DNA of 30,442 nucleotides from Symbiodinium natans (taxonomy: Eukaryota > Sar > Dinophyceae > Suessiales > Symbiodiniaceae), in assembly GCA_905221605.1 (NCBI GenBank), contig CAJNDS010000404.1:117501-147942 (forward strand). Reading direction: 5' to 3'. The notes under the pieces are model-generated. The model ran no database searches. It was not told where the DNA came from and was given only the letters and a program-made list of their open reading frames with translations. Every line of letters starts with the position of its first letter. Within the stretch, counting starts at the first letter, position 1. The position numbers were made by a program, and so were the translations under genes. Below are positions 9,941 through 22,300 of the stretch, in pieces.

Positions 9941-11938
9941 GGTCTGGATCCTTGGAGAGAGACATGCCATGCCATCTTGGCTAACTTGCCCTGTTAGCAG
10001 ACTGACGTTGGGCCTGTTATACTCGCAGAGTCCGCGTTTGCCCTCTAACTCAGTCACGCTCCGTTCTAAATGTTCCACATCACTCTTGTGCTGCGTGGTG
10101 CTTGCATGGTCCTCGCCCAGAAGGCATTGACCGGCAGCCAAGTCCGGAGCGTGATGAGCTCAAAGACTGTGAGTAGTATGCTGGATTGCTGACATGCCTG
10201 GACTGGCAAAGGTCTCAGATACTTGGCAACAGGTTTTTCGTCATACGTGGTGCAGCGCTGAGTGGCCACTGTTGCATCCAGTAACTCAGGGTGTGCGGTG
10301 CTCTTTTGCCCATCTTGGGTGTGGGGTTGTTTCACGTGTACTTAGCTCTTCTCCTCGCCCGGGTCACCTACTGTTCCCCACGCCCAGAGCGGCCCGCAAA
10401 GAGATTGCGAACCAGGGTCGGTCAGAAAAGCTTCGTTTTTGAAGCGCGAAGCTCACGAAGCTAAAAAGCTTCAGGCGAAGCGCGAAGCTGGCGAAGGCAA
10501 AAAGCTTCAAGCATCAGGAGCTTCGCATGAAACGCGAATCACAGCGCCTTCTCCGCAAAGCGGCAAAGATTCTGCAGAGTATCCCGGGAGCACCCACCCG
10601 CATGGAATCCGCCAGACCCGCAGAAATGTCAGAGAATCCCCAGAAATTCCTGCAAAGCAGCATCAGTGCCCACCCCTGAGAAATCCCGAGGATAAGCACA
10701 GAGTATCCTTGGAGTATCCACCCCCGAAGAATGCTGCCGAGAATCTCGCCGAGATCCACCGAGAATATCCCTGGAGTTCCCATCCTCAAAGAATCCAGCA
10801 TGGCGTGCCCGCCCACACATAATATGCCGCATGTGTAGTTTTGAACAAGATCTCATACATGTAGACCAAACATGCGGCTGAACCGGAAGTTGCACACAGG
10901 CGTTCGAAAGATCAGGTATGGTTGGTTCCTGGTCCTACTTGCTTCCGACTGTAGGAAAATGAGCTGTGTTCCCCATCATCGTGCAAGAGCTATGGGTAGA
11001 TGTGCCTACAGACCAAACTCAGTTTTCTGGACAGCGCAATCTTGTTTCAGTCGAACGTCTTCATGGTTTGTCTGAGTGGGAGGTCGATGCTTGGAGAACG
11101 TGATGTAGAATGTTTCTATGCCTTACGGAGGTGGTTGGAGCGTGTACTTGAGTAGTCTCATACGAAAGGTCTTTGGCCTTCAGAGCCATTGAGCCATTGA
11201 AAGCTCCCTCTTACAAAGGCTGCAACTCGCGCGGACAAGAACCCAGCAGCCAAGGCCAGCACGAGCTGTGCACTTGGGCAGGATGCGCCAATGGTCACAT
11301 GGTTTGTCAGCAAATGCAGAGCTACCGCACATTGCACAGGAGGCAGCTGACCTTGCAGACCAGCTCGGGTCTTCAGTTCATGCGCAGAAATGGCAAGAAT
11401 ATTGAGCCGTCCAGCACAGGCTAGCCAGTCTGGTGTTGGGGCGACTGCCCGATGCCCACGAATCGTCCGAGTCATCCGAGTCGTCCGAGGACCACTTGCT
11501 GCGTTATGCTGAGCCCCATGATGTTCGATCTTTCGCGCTGCATCGCGCTGCGACGCTGTGTCACGCTGCAGGACCCACCCAAGGCGAGAACGGTCCCTCC
11601 GGCGCTTCAGGCGGCCATTATGCTGCACCAATAATGAAAAAGGATTGTGGCGATTTGTCAGAGACCGGATTGCCTAGACCCAATGCAATTGTTCCAGGAT
11701 CGAGGAGCCTGCCCATTATTTCGGCACATAGTTGTCATACACAGCCAAGCGCCTCCTTAGTCCTTAGTCTTTGGACGGAGCATGCCCTGGCTACCAGTAC
11801 GAGCATGGCCCCACATGCTAGCCTCTTTTTCGCTGCACATCATACTGGAAGCATGTAGTAATCAATGTAGTAGTCATGGAAGTCTTGCAACCGCTTCGCT
11901 GGGATGCCTGCCGGGCGCAACATGTGACAGTCTTGCAG
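9941..11938. other. Probable intronic/3' region of the kinase gene, low-complexity content
   Basis: No exon is clear here. About 10430-10530 is rich in GAAGC/AAGCTTC words, and about 10560-10800 is a degenerate repeat of words like GAGAATCC and GAGTATCC. Short direct repeats of TCTAACGAG occur near 9726-9755 and of CCGAGTC near 11465-11490. A frame near 11295-11400 (…AELPHIAQEAADLADQLG) looks coding-like but matches nothing I recognise. Confidence 0.5.
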
Positions 11939-11965
11939 GGACTTCTTCTGGACGAGATGGCGAAG
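11939..11965 (+). CDS. Candidate 27-nt microexon, C-terminal tail of ABC1K
   Basis: Between a TTGCAG|G acceptor and a GTGGGT donor the sequence reads GLLLDEMAK. This resembles the 'L-L-L-D-E-x-x-K' helix that follows the kinase-like fold in plastid-type ABC1K proteins. If real it extends the gene about 2 kb beyond 9940. It is short and lacks neighbouring exons, so chance is possible. Confidence 0.4.
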
Positions 11966-14278
11966 GTGGGTTGCTTCAAATGCTTGTACTCTCTTGTGCT
12001 CAGAAAATCTTGTACTAATCTTGCACTTGGAGAATCGGGACAGGTTGAAGGCTTGATGCATCCAAAGCTTGAGGTCGTTGGTGCAAATGCCAGAGAGCTG
12101 GCGGCGTCCTGGAATCTTCCAGGCAGTGGCAGCTTAGGCCTGTTCTGGTGCGTGCATGTCACGCTGTTCCTGTGCAGTCTCAACTTGATGTCGAACAGCT
12201 CCACAAACTGTAGAGGCCTGATGACGCCAGATAGAAATGACAAAAGAGTGCTTGCGAATGCGTGAAGCTCAGTGGTCCAAGAGTCAACGCTGCCAACGCT
12301 CTACAGTGAGCTGGGTCACCTGGCTTCGGCAAAGCACCGTCATCTGAGCCCATCTGTGCCCTGCTTACTTTTTGTTGTTGATCTTGCGGGCGCTAGCCTT
12401 CCAATCATTTTAATCATTTTGCACGTGGCTTCCGAGTTGGTATGCTCATGATATCCTCGAATCGACCCCAAACAAAAGCACTCCCTTGGAGCACCCTGAG
12501 AGTCCTGTAAAGAGCAAGCCAAGTCCGCATCAATACCTCTCCAGGAGCACTCCAAGATGACCCCAAAACATTCCACGACCAGTCTTAAAGCACTCCAAGG
12601 CCCAAGTGAAGGCTTGAAGGGGCCGGTTCGATTCGGCTTCCGGTTTCACAGAGAACGGTTCGGTTCCTCAGTTCGGTTTCCAACATGCAGTTCGTCACTT
12701 CGGTTCGTCGTATCGCGCGGTTCGTATAGGTTGGATGATAATTCATGGTTGAGATGTTGTGTGCTCGAGAGAAGATGGTGAATCCCCTAATGTACTAATG
12801 ATCGACGACGGTGGCGACGGGGCGTGGAGGGGTGGGGCGGGCTGTGAGGGGGGCGGGGTGCAGGGTGCGGGGCGGGGTGGGGTTGAAAGTTCAACCGTGC
12901 CATTTTCTTCGGCCGCCAGAAACTCCAAAAATCACAGGTGAACTTTTGCAAGGACGGGGCCGTGGGGGAGGTTCAAACCTCGACCGTGCCACTCGGGGGT
13001 TTTCGGCGGCCTGGCCTCCTTCTGACTTCTTCCCGGCGGCAAGAACTTCACGAACCTACAGCGGTTCGGTTTTTGTTCCGGTCCCCTGTTCGGTTTGCAT
13101 TTTGTTTTTTGTGTTTGTGCTGTTTGGGTTTGTTGGATCGGATCATCGGTTCATGGTTCGGTTCCTACCCTTCTTACAGGTGGCATACCAAATTCGTAGT
13201 AGCGCAAAAACACCAACCATCCCAAAGAGACGACACTTCTAAGTACTTCACGGGAAGCCTGTAGGACTGTAAGGCGAGAGCACCGCTTGCAGCCATGAAG
13301 TGAAGATCCCCTCCGAACGAACCCGTCCAAGAGCCCAAAATGCAGGAAAGTGTACCCTTCCATGTTTTCGTGAAACTGAGCGGTGCAAGCCTGTTGAATT
13401 TAGCCGAGAGACCAGAAGAAAGTTATTTAAGCAATGTTTGGGACACCTCTTGTCATCGATTGCGTGTGTGGGCACCTTCCGGCCACGAGATCGAGTTCTT
13501 CCTCGCGTACTAGCCCCGAAGTGCAAACACTGCTTGGGGACATCTTCCACGATATCTCAAGCGGTGCACTGTGAGTCCAGGCACCACACGTATCGGCAAA
13601 GCAACACCAAACGTAGTTTCGTGCACATGCAATGCGTAAGGGACACGAGGAGGGACCCCTAGAAGGGGCCCTCGACTTAGTACGATGCTCCCTATTCTGC
13701 GAAGTTTGCCAAGTTTGCTTTGCGACCCCTATGGACTATTGTTTGCGGTAACCTGAAATAGGCATCTATTTTCCAAGGGATGTTGGAATAATGCGGAGGC
13801 CAGAAGGCCAGAAGGCCTGGAGTCCTTGAACCCTGATGAAGCTTCCAAATCTGAGATTCAGCGCTTTCTGTTGCAGAGAATTAGGCAGTGGCGGATGGGC
13901 CTGGATACTAAAGTAAAGTACTAAAGCGAGCAAAGCCTTGCTGCAAGGCAGGTGCTGAGCACTAAGACATGTTAAGTTGCTATCAGTTTCCAGCACATGA
14001 CCACCTAGATTCTGCCGCTAAAGGCGCAGGAGATTGCGTCCATTGCCGAACCGCAAGCCCAGTCCTCGCTTGTGAGCTGCAGTAGTGCACGGGAGAAGGC
14101 ATACAGTCTAAACGTGCGCCGACATGTCAGGGCAATTGGGCTTAGTCCCATTGATCTAAGCACAGCAGTGCGACTGGGTGTGCTGGCCACTATACCAGAA
14201 ACGTTGCAATCAGCATGACCAACGAGGTGCATCAAGATCTTGTGGCACGTTCTACTTCTTGCAACCTGTGATTTCATT
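11966..14278. other. Intergenic or intronic, no supported gene; GGTTCG-rich tract
   Basis: I recognise no coding exon. From about 12620 to 13160 words such as TTCGGTT and GGTTCG are scattered over and over (for example 12650-12725 and 13065-13160), with a G-rich insert at 12800-12890. This looks like an old degenerate repeat. Open frames here are short and low in complexity. Confidence 0.5.
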
Positions 14279-14293
14279 CCCCCCCCCCCCCCC
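14279..14293. repeat. Poly-C run (15 nt)
   Basis: An unbroken run of 15 C residues. It is likely to vary in length and is a possible sequencing-error site. Confidence 0.9.
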
Positions 14294-14758
14294 GAATCAC
14301 AGGGAGCTACTTGTCTGCAGTGGTAAGAGTGTGATCAGGTCCGCGAGGTGATCGAGCGCTTTCGGGCCATGAGACTCGTTTGCAAGTATGGATGTGCATC
14401 CAAAGTGCTAACCAAGGCACATGCTTGCAAGAGTATGTTGTTTCAGAACTTAGGTCGTTTCGAGAACAGCGTAGCATTGCAACGGAGGCCCGTGCTGGAA
14501 TCGTGCTGAACGCAGCACATGTTCATCACTGCCTGCGCCTGATGCACCAGGTCATATCTAGACTCTGGAGCTATCGAGATAAAGCTGTCGGTGCTGGAGG
14601 ACGCCTCGTGCAATGCCCAGACATTGCATCCCTCTCCACATGGCATGAATGTGGTCCTACTAGGGTTTACTCTGCCAGTCAAGACGGAATTTACTCACCT
14701 TGTAGGTGCAAGTGGCCTTGTGGCATCGGCTCCAAGCCACACGAAGCCACAAGAACAA

Positions 14759-14821
14759 AGCCACGAAGCCACGAAGCCACGAAGCCACGAAGCCACGAAG
14801 CCACGAAGCCACGAAGCCACA
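14759..14821. repeat. 8-bp tandem repeat GCCACGAA
   Basis: The 8-bp unit is repeated about 7.6 times without change from 14760 to 14820, with looser copies just before (14734-14758). Because 8 is not a multiple of 3, the repeat reads HEATKPRS in all three frames, so the open frames through it (14380-14904, 14591-14950) are not evidence of a gene. Confidence 0.93.
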
Positions 14822-17209
14822 AGGGGCATGAGCTGCACATTCTGTGGTGGAGTTTTTGCGAAAGTTGGTGTAGACCATTATCGTGTGTGGCCCCCATACG
14901 GTGAGGGCCTTGTGAATCACTCTGCATGTGGGGAGCCGTTGGGGGCTTAACCGGTCTCTTCCCGAAGGTCCCGATGCTCAACTGCCGCTTGCAGTTTTAT
15001 CAAGATGGGGTTGATGCAATTAGGATCCTGTTTTGGAGGTCTGGGGGACAGTTGTCCACGGGAACTTTTAGTTCAAAACGGATCAACAAAGTGACGCCAA
15101 TTTTCGAACAGCACCCACATGCACCGCCTCCCCTACAGATACCAAGTAAAAGTTGAGCTCAGGTTGCCCGGCTGGTTGTTCAGGGAATCTCGCGAGCCAA
15201 GCACCGAGCATTGTAGAGCAGGCAATCGCTTTGTCACCGTGGGCACTTTGTTGAAAGTTGTTTGTTCATTGTTGTTGGCTTCTGATCATGAGTTCCATTC
15301 GATTCCAAGTGTGATCCGCTCGAGGTCAAGGCCGATATTGACCAGGCATTGTCAAGCTCGTAGCTGCTCATGCCCGCTTTCCGAAAGAATGCCAATCTAC
15401 GCGTTTCTTCAGACAAATTATGATACGCTGGCTTGGATCAGATCCGTTGATCGCTGTTTCACCTCGCCAATTTTCATGCCAGGCCCTTGTTTCAATGGAG
15501 GGCCCTTGGTAATGTTCAGCTCAGCCTGCGTGGCATGATTTTCCTCTGAACTGCCTTGCTTGCACAGAGTTCAGGCCAACAAGTCGACCCGACGGCATGC
15601 CGAATGTTGCAACAATGAAGGATTCGTGTGCAGGCATGTTTTGCAGGTGTTAAACGCGGGTGTGCCCGAGATGAACCCCGCAGGTGTGCTACCTGCTACG
15701 GTGTTTTTTGGGAGTTGCATCTTCTACGATTGGCAAGCCATGCCAGCTCGCCGGACGCATTGCAGAGCTCAAGTGCTCCTCATTGCCTAAGGAATTCTGG
15801 AAAGCTTATGGTAGCTTATGCTTCAGTCAATGGGGTAGCCTTGTTTTCTCAACCTTTCAACTTTGCACAGCATACTGCTACGTACGACGGCTACGCAATA
15901 CCTCTTCAGACCAAAAAACCCTGAACATCCCCTAAGCCCTTCAAAGCCAATCTTCGAAACAGGACACAAAAACGGCGGAAGTAAAATGAGATCCCAGCCA
16001 ACAGCACCTGTATTCAGAAGCTGACTTTCATTATGCTTCCTAGCTCCCAGCCCATGAAAAGCAACGCCGCGAAGACCTACGCGGCCGACGGGCCCCCTCT
16101 GAGGCGAGACTTGAATCGCTTAACTCTTGAAAAAACCTTTGACAGGTCTTGAGGGCCGCACGTGCAACACTTGCAAGATTGAAGCACAGGCCAGTCATCC
16201 CTGCGGTCAGCTTGGAGGCTGGCTCATGAAGGAATGTGATGAGAAGGTTATGCGGTTATGCGCAACCAGATCCAGCCTTGCCAGGCTTTGTGTGGGCTGT
16301 CCTATGCTGTCCTAACTGCTGTCCATTCAGCTTTTGGTTTGCTTTCACCTTGGAAGGTGCACTCTTCCATACGCTGGCGATGCGTCAATGACGCGTCAAA
16401 CGAGCATCCAATCCGTTCTTCACCCAGATTGGCGACTTTGAATCGAGAGTTGGCACGTGAAGACTTGGAGGTTTTGAAAGCTCTGCCGCGCTTGGCATCT
16501 CAAGTGCATCTTGGACAAGAATGGTACTTCATCTTGCACGGTCACGTCAGCACATGTATCTGATCCGATAAGAGCTGGTGCGAATGGCTTGACGTCTGGT
16601 GCTTTTCGAGCAGGCAGCAGCCCTCACAGTAGGCCTCAGAGAAGGGGGCACGCGCAGGCCAAGGCTCGAACGTAGTTGCCGTGCTTTGCCCGTCAGCTCA
16701 GCTCGAAAACAGCATGTGCAATGCATGCAATGCTGTGGAGCAAATGCTGGAGAGTTGCTGGAGCAGGCTTTCCAGGCTGTGCAGGAGCAGGCATCGCAGT
16801 CAACCGCAAGGTCGGCAGCGACCCTCCCAAAACGTGCAGAAGCGTTTTTTTTTTTTCATAAGCTGCCTTGCCAGGCAAGACCCTCACTGCCCGCCTGGTG
16901 GAGGAGTTCCGAGCAGAGGCTAGTGGATTCCGGCCCTGAAGTGAAGGGCTTGCCGAGATGTCGCCAGGCCAAGCCGCTTCTGTTGATCCCTGCCACTTTG
17001 ATTTCCATGCCCGACGCATACACTGATCAGTCACGTGGGTCCATGCCGCAAGATCCAAGTGCCGCGCTTAGGTCATTAGCTGGCACTGCGTCACTCAGGT
17101 GTGCGGGCTTGTCGCTTCAGTAGTGGTCAGCATGTGCATTTCACTTTAAATGTGGACGGACAGTAGCGGTGGATGGATAGTTGTGGATACATATCAGTAC
17201 CTACAATAC
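14822..17209. other. No supported gene
   Basis: The longest open frames are 16258-16563 and 16599-17123 on the + strand. Part of the first (LNRELAREDLEVLKALPRL, about 16437-16493) has a coding-like composition and could be an exon, but I recognise no family. A run of 12 T lies at 16846-16857 inside the second frame. Nothing else stands out. Confidence 0.4.
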
Positions 17210-17212
17210 AAC

Positions 17213-17366
17213 TATGTGCCTTTATACATGTGTATATGCATAAATTTATATATTTATCTATTTGTATGTGTGTGTGTATCAAAGCAACTCCATATCTACA
17301 TATATACATATACATATACATATATATATATATATATATCCATCGACATATCTATGTATCTGTAAA
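17213..17366. repeat. AT/ACAT-rich microsatellite
   Basis: A mix of TATATA, TACATA and TGTGTGTG runs, with the most regular (AT)n at about 17318-17338. Open frames of 60-95 codons across it encode only Tyr/Ile/Thr/His strings and are artefacts. Confidence 0.9.
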
Positions 17367-18810
17367 TCAAAAGTATATACCTTCCCCTCCCGCCTCACCC
17401 AGCCAAGAACAAACAGAAAGAAAACCATAATCGCGACTAAAGTGGTGGGTTTCGGGAGGGAGGTGCGGGCTGCTATCTGTCCATCAAACTCGGATCCAAG
17501 ATCCAGAGTGCCAGAGGGTCTTACCCAAGGCATCCTGATTGAAACCTGATTGAAGCGATTTGAAAGCACTGGTTCAAGATCCAAGAGTGCCACATGCCTA
17601 AACCAAATTCCTTTCACGGAAACGGAAGGCTTTCTTATTTCGATTCAAAATAAAGAAGTCAAAGAGTGTATGTACCCATAAGAATCTAAATATGCCTGTA
17701 AAACAGATGGAGAAGACACAACATTCCTGTACATGTAAAGGTTGTGAAGTTTTCAGTGAGTGTACAGCAGTTTCAAATTTGAACGAACGTCGATTTTGAA
17801 GGCTTAGTCTCGATTCCAAAGTTCCAAAAGGCTTCAAGAATCCACTGCACACATCTCACTTCATCTGAAACAAAGGGGGTTCCAGCTCAGGGGTTAGACT
17901 TGGGGGTTTAGGTGCGTTTGGGTCGAGGGTGCAGGCTTTAACTTTGCCGCATTCTCTGAGAAAATTCTCTGAGGTCTGCGGGATAGGTAGGCGCCTGCTT
18001 GAACTTCCTCAACCCCACTTAACAATTGACAGTCTTGTTGTATCCTATAAGTTCCATTTACGTACGTAGTAAACCCCATGAAATGCCCTTTTAGTTAAAG
18101 ACCGTTGACATTCAATAACAGATCAGCGACTTAGTCCTGGCGTGCGAAAGAACTCGCAAGTAGCTCCTGAGTATCACAGGTTGAGTGCATGTTTAAGAAT
18201 TATCATTTTATGACATGGTAGTTTCATGAGTTTGTTTATATGTTTGGCCCTACTTGTGTATATTCTTGAACGAGGCTATGTATGTCAACTGTGGAACTGG
18301 GGGAGCCGAAAACATGAGAGCCGAATTCAACTAATTCTATCGCCGGATTAATCTCACTGTTTACTCAAAAGGCAATGCTTCGCCTATTAAGAAACCACTG
18401 GAATTGTCTCCCGCAATCATGTTATTTGTGTTCCACTACAACCGGCGTCTTGTCTTCAAGAAAAGGCAAGACGCCGAGCGCAGTACATATATGAATTATT
18501 GTGCTGCCCTGCAGCGGAATGATATCAAGTACATCTCTACAAGGCTCCGACATCTTTTACCCGTGCTTATATAAACGCAGCCTCTCTCTTGATCGTCAAT
18601 CGCTGAAATTTTGCAATCACAAAAAGTGGGCCGTGGTCAGATGGAGAAAGCATACGGTGTGTCCGTTTATGTCTACATACGGTGATGTTAGTGCACAAAT
18701 TTCACGCAAGAATCGCAGCGTTAAAAAGCACACACGAACAACTAACAATAGAAAACATACAGGCCATTTTCGAGCAACAAAATACTGATGGTGTCCTAAA
18801 GTGATGAACA
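17367..18810. other. AT-richer intergenic stretch with one hairpin, no supported gene
   Basis: This stretch is visibly less GC-rich than the rest of the window, with few long open frames. I see no exon that matches a family. A strong hairpin lies at 18443-18476. Exons for the missing N-terminus of the downstream transporter could lie here but are not recognisable. Confidence 0.45.
18443..18476. repeat. 14-bp stem-loop
   Basis: CGGCGTCTTG (18443-18452) pairs with CAAGACGCCG (18467-18476). The stem extends inward by four more pairs (one G-U) to a 6-nt loop. It stands alone in an AT-richer stretch. It could form in RNA of either strand; no family (tRNA, snRNA, terminator) is recognised. Confidence 0.7.
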
Positions 18811-19125
18811 AGCGTTTGGGATTTGAAGGGCTGACTAGGGGCTGCGGGTTGCCGAGGGAAACCAATCACCACATTCGGATACAGCACTTGGGTTTTGAAA
18901 GGTTAACAAGGGTGTCGGAATGCAGAACGAAACAAGTAGACACCCTTATATAGCTATATGTAGTGCAGCACTTGGGGTTCAAAAGGAGATGTGGATTCTG
19001 GGCTTACAGAAGGATGTGAACAGCCCTACTTACCTATAGCACTTGGGATTTCGAGAGGTGAGACGTGTTTCGGTGTGCACAGGGAGGCAAATCAATATGC
19101 TCTGCTACAGCACATAGGGTTTTAA
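18811..19125. repeat. Degenerate tandem repeat, 71-84-bp period, with AGCACTTGGG core
   Basis: Five copies of a core like AGCACTTGGGTTTTGAAAGG start at about 18811, 18883, 18967, 19038 and 19109, with spacings of 72, 84, 71 and 71. The sequence between cores is only loosely alike (AACAAG, GGTG, AGAC words). It ends about 140 bp before the first transporter exon. Confidence 0.75.
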
Positions 19126-19262
19126 GTTTGAGGCATCAACAAGGGTAGATCCGGGGGTGTTTGTATTGATACATATGTCTGTATGTACGGATGCCATGCA
19201 CAGCAATAGCATGTTGCAACCTTATTGGCAACCAAGCTTGAACTCCTTCATTTCGACATCAG

Positions 19263-19356
19263 GGCCTTTCTGACTGGGCGTCTCCTGGACATTGCCCTGG
19301 AATCTGCAAAAAGCGGTGGAGACCCTTCGGGTGCTTTTCATGCCTTGGCGCCGATT
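19263..19356 (+). CDS. ABC transporter exon: end of TM1 and first external loop
   Basis: After an AG|G acceptor the frame reads AFLTGRLLDIALESAKSGG and then DPSGAFHALAPI. 'L-T-G-R-L-x-D' is the typical end of the first membrane helix in TAP-like exporters. The end is uncertain: GC donors at 19357 and 19361 are both possible. Exons for helix 2 should lie between here and 20700 and were not identified. A hydrophobic fragment (LYFACALYG, about 19464-19490) is a weak candidate. Confidence 0.65.
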
Positions 19357-22300
19357 GCAGGCAGGCTGCGATGTGTAGGAGATGTGCCGTTACCGTATCC
19401 GTCGAACGCAGTCGAACATGCAGAAGAAATGCAGAAGAGCAACTCGGAAACCTGGCCTTCAGGCCTTTACTTCGCATGTGCTCTCTACGGGTACGTGGCT
19501 GCACACCCAGCATTGCCGAAGGTAGCAAAATGTAGTAAGATGCTGGGTGTAAGAGTGTGCAGTTGAAGAAGGCGGCTTTGTGGAGAGCATCAACTTGTGA
19601 CTCGAGATCCGTTCTCGTGTGACTCGCGTCCATTCTCGCTTCTGCGGCAGGCTTTAAGGTGTTCAGGCGCTATGTGGCCTATGTGGTTTCGCAACTTAAG
19701 ATCGGACTTGTCGGCACCTGGCAACTTGCACTGCGTCCCACAGTGCACATGGAAGCCGCAGAAGATTTGGAGCAAAGCCAAGTCGTACAGGGAGTTGGTA
19801 CGCACGCACGAAAACCTTCAGGCTAAACTTACACCACCTCACAGAAGTCCTCGGCCGGGAAGAAGCGTCTGAACATACAGCACAACGACGGGAATGGAAG
19901 CCTTACAAGCCCAAATCCCTAAACTTAAACTCTGCTTAAGGAGGAGAACCACACGAGGCCAACAGCAGTGCACTGTATGATAACGCTGCTCATCCGCTTT
20001 GTCCTTCAGACTTCAGAATCCCCATATTTGTTTTGATGTGGCTTGTGACTTTCCAACACGGCGCTGGCGAGCGCGAGCGAACTCTGCCATTCCCGCACCT
20101 TAGGTTTCACTCCTCTAACCCGATGATTGTTTCCATGGAAACCGGAAGTTGGGAAACACGGCCCGGCTGGGCAAGAGACTGGCAGGAGCCCAACGTCACA
20201 AGTGATCTCCCAGCGGAACCACAGAGGATCCACCTCCCGGCATCCAACCCTATCATGGTCACTGAGGCGAATGTGGTGCAAGGCATCCTCTTTGCACTGG
20301 CGAGGCCGGCCTCGGGAATCTTAATATTCACACACGCAATCGTGCAACCTTTGTCGATGTACACGTATGTATCACCCGGAGTAGGAACTTTTGCAAACAG
20401 AAAAAGGACAGAGGTATACTGTATAGTGAGAGTATGTGCAAGCATCATACCGGCACATGATCATGGTTCCTCCTTGTTGGGTTGGCTTTAGGGACTGTAC
20501 GGTTTCCCACTCCCCCCCTTCGCCCCCGGTTGCTGACTGGCTTCGCAAGACACAAGACATGTATTGTTGAATGGCTTGGTTCAAGGGTTTTGCCGGGCAC
20601 CTGCCGGAGCAGTTTCTCACTCAATCAGCAGTTCATTCTTGATTCGAAGCTAGAGAGATTCGCGTTGCGGATGCATGCCGTAGTTATCTCACTCTTCAGG
20701 TGGAAAATGTCTATGTCCATGCGCCAGAAGCTCTTCAAGGTGCAGTTGTCTTCTATTTCAGGCTGACAGTGGCAGCTAAGAGCTCAGAAGGCTCAAAATA
20801 TCCTTTCACTCGTACTCAGCCCTATGTGGTCAGTTCTCTACATGACTGTCCCTTCTCCTGCAGATATACAGGTCGTAGCAAAACAAGGACTTTTACAAAG
20901 GCACTACTATGGTTAAGGGGCGCGACCTTGAAGAATCGTTTTGCGGTCTGCAGCAGCTGCTTACAGGCATTGATCCGACAAGAAGTTGGGTTCTTCGAAC
21001 AAAACTCAAGTGGGGCTTTGGTGTCGAGGCAGGACGCTTTTCGATTGCAGCTTCTGAGACTACCGCAGCGAGCATTGCTCCTGGAGCGACACCGCATGAG
21101 CAAGCAGTACTGTTAAAGTGACACAGTGCCGACTGAACGATGCGAGTCGGCTTGGGGGGAGAAGCAGTCGTTTCCCCAATTGCACAATGCCTGCAACATT
21201 GATGAGCATCAATTGCCCAGCATTGTCAAGAATTGACAGGCGAAAAGATGGTTTTCATCCCGGTATGCAACTGCTTCTGTTCATTTGGCGGTTGTCCAGC
21301 ACTGAATAAAGAAGGATGGGATGTGAGCACGCCTTCGAGGCATTTCACAGCCAGGGAAAGGTGGGATGGGTTTGGAACTGGCAATGAGATTGATTTGAAA
21401 GAACGGGGCGGTTGCAGCACCATGTCTTGAGGGTGGAGTGAAAGGAAGAACCACCCAAGAGCACCCAACCATGATCCGAGCCGGAAGGCGCCTCCGGATG
21501 CATTTTATGTTAACGCTACGCGGCCCGCCTCGGCCTGGCCCAACGCAGCCCCCTGAGCATGTGGAGTCCGCAACCACGGCACCTTGAAGCTCTGCAGCTG
21601 CACCGGCTCATTTGGTGTCCAGGGCACTCTAGGAGGGTGGGTTTTGGGGGGTGTGGGGGGTGGTGGGGTGGGTTGGGTGGGTGGGGGGAGTTGGGGGTGG
21701 TTTCAGCCAAAAAAGTGGCCAATGCGCAAATGGTCATGGGGCGTTGTGGAGGGGATTAGATGTGGGGTCCCCATACCTACGGCCCAAGGCCTCGGCGGAT
21801 TTTGATTGTGATCTCTTCTTGCTGAGGCACTGGTTTCACTGTTCACGAACCTTGATGTGGCGCCACATGACCCAGTTGTGAGCGGGGGCTAGGGCGGGGG
21901 GCGGGACGGAGACCGGGAGCTGACCGATTCGCAAAACAGGGACCTGATTCAGACGAGCATGACTCAGCAAACAAGCACAGAAATTCAGACAAAGGCTCAG
22001 CCGATTCGGGAAACAAGCAGACTAGGATTGCCGGGGGGTTTAGGGTTTACTGTTCAGGCTTTGGGGGTTTAGGGTGGGGTTTAGGGTTTAGGCTTGGTTA
22101 TGCTGGGTTTAAGTGAGGTTAGGTAGGGTTCGAGATGTGGCAAATACGGAAGCAGAATGTGCAGTGACATACCGAATCGCACATCCGCCGTTTGCGATGC
22201 TGCCCCCGCATGCGCCAATGGTCTCACTCCAAGGCCACAAAATGCAACTATGGCTTTGAAAAGTAAAGCTGTATGGCAGGGTGCAAAGTGCAAAGCACAG

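Noticed and set aside
9797-10141. 114-codon - strand frame with a coiled-coil-like stretch
   Set aside because: It overlaps + strand kinase exons 9794-9845 and 9908-9940, which are supported by motif and phase.
14380-14950. Overlapping frames of 174 and 119 codons with HEATKPRS repeats
   Set aside because: The 8-bp tandem repeat is open in all frames. The flanking parts match nothing recognised.
16599-17123. 174-codon + strand frame
   Set aside because: It crosses a T12 run and has no motif. Its composition is similar to other random frames nearby.
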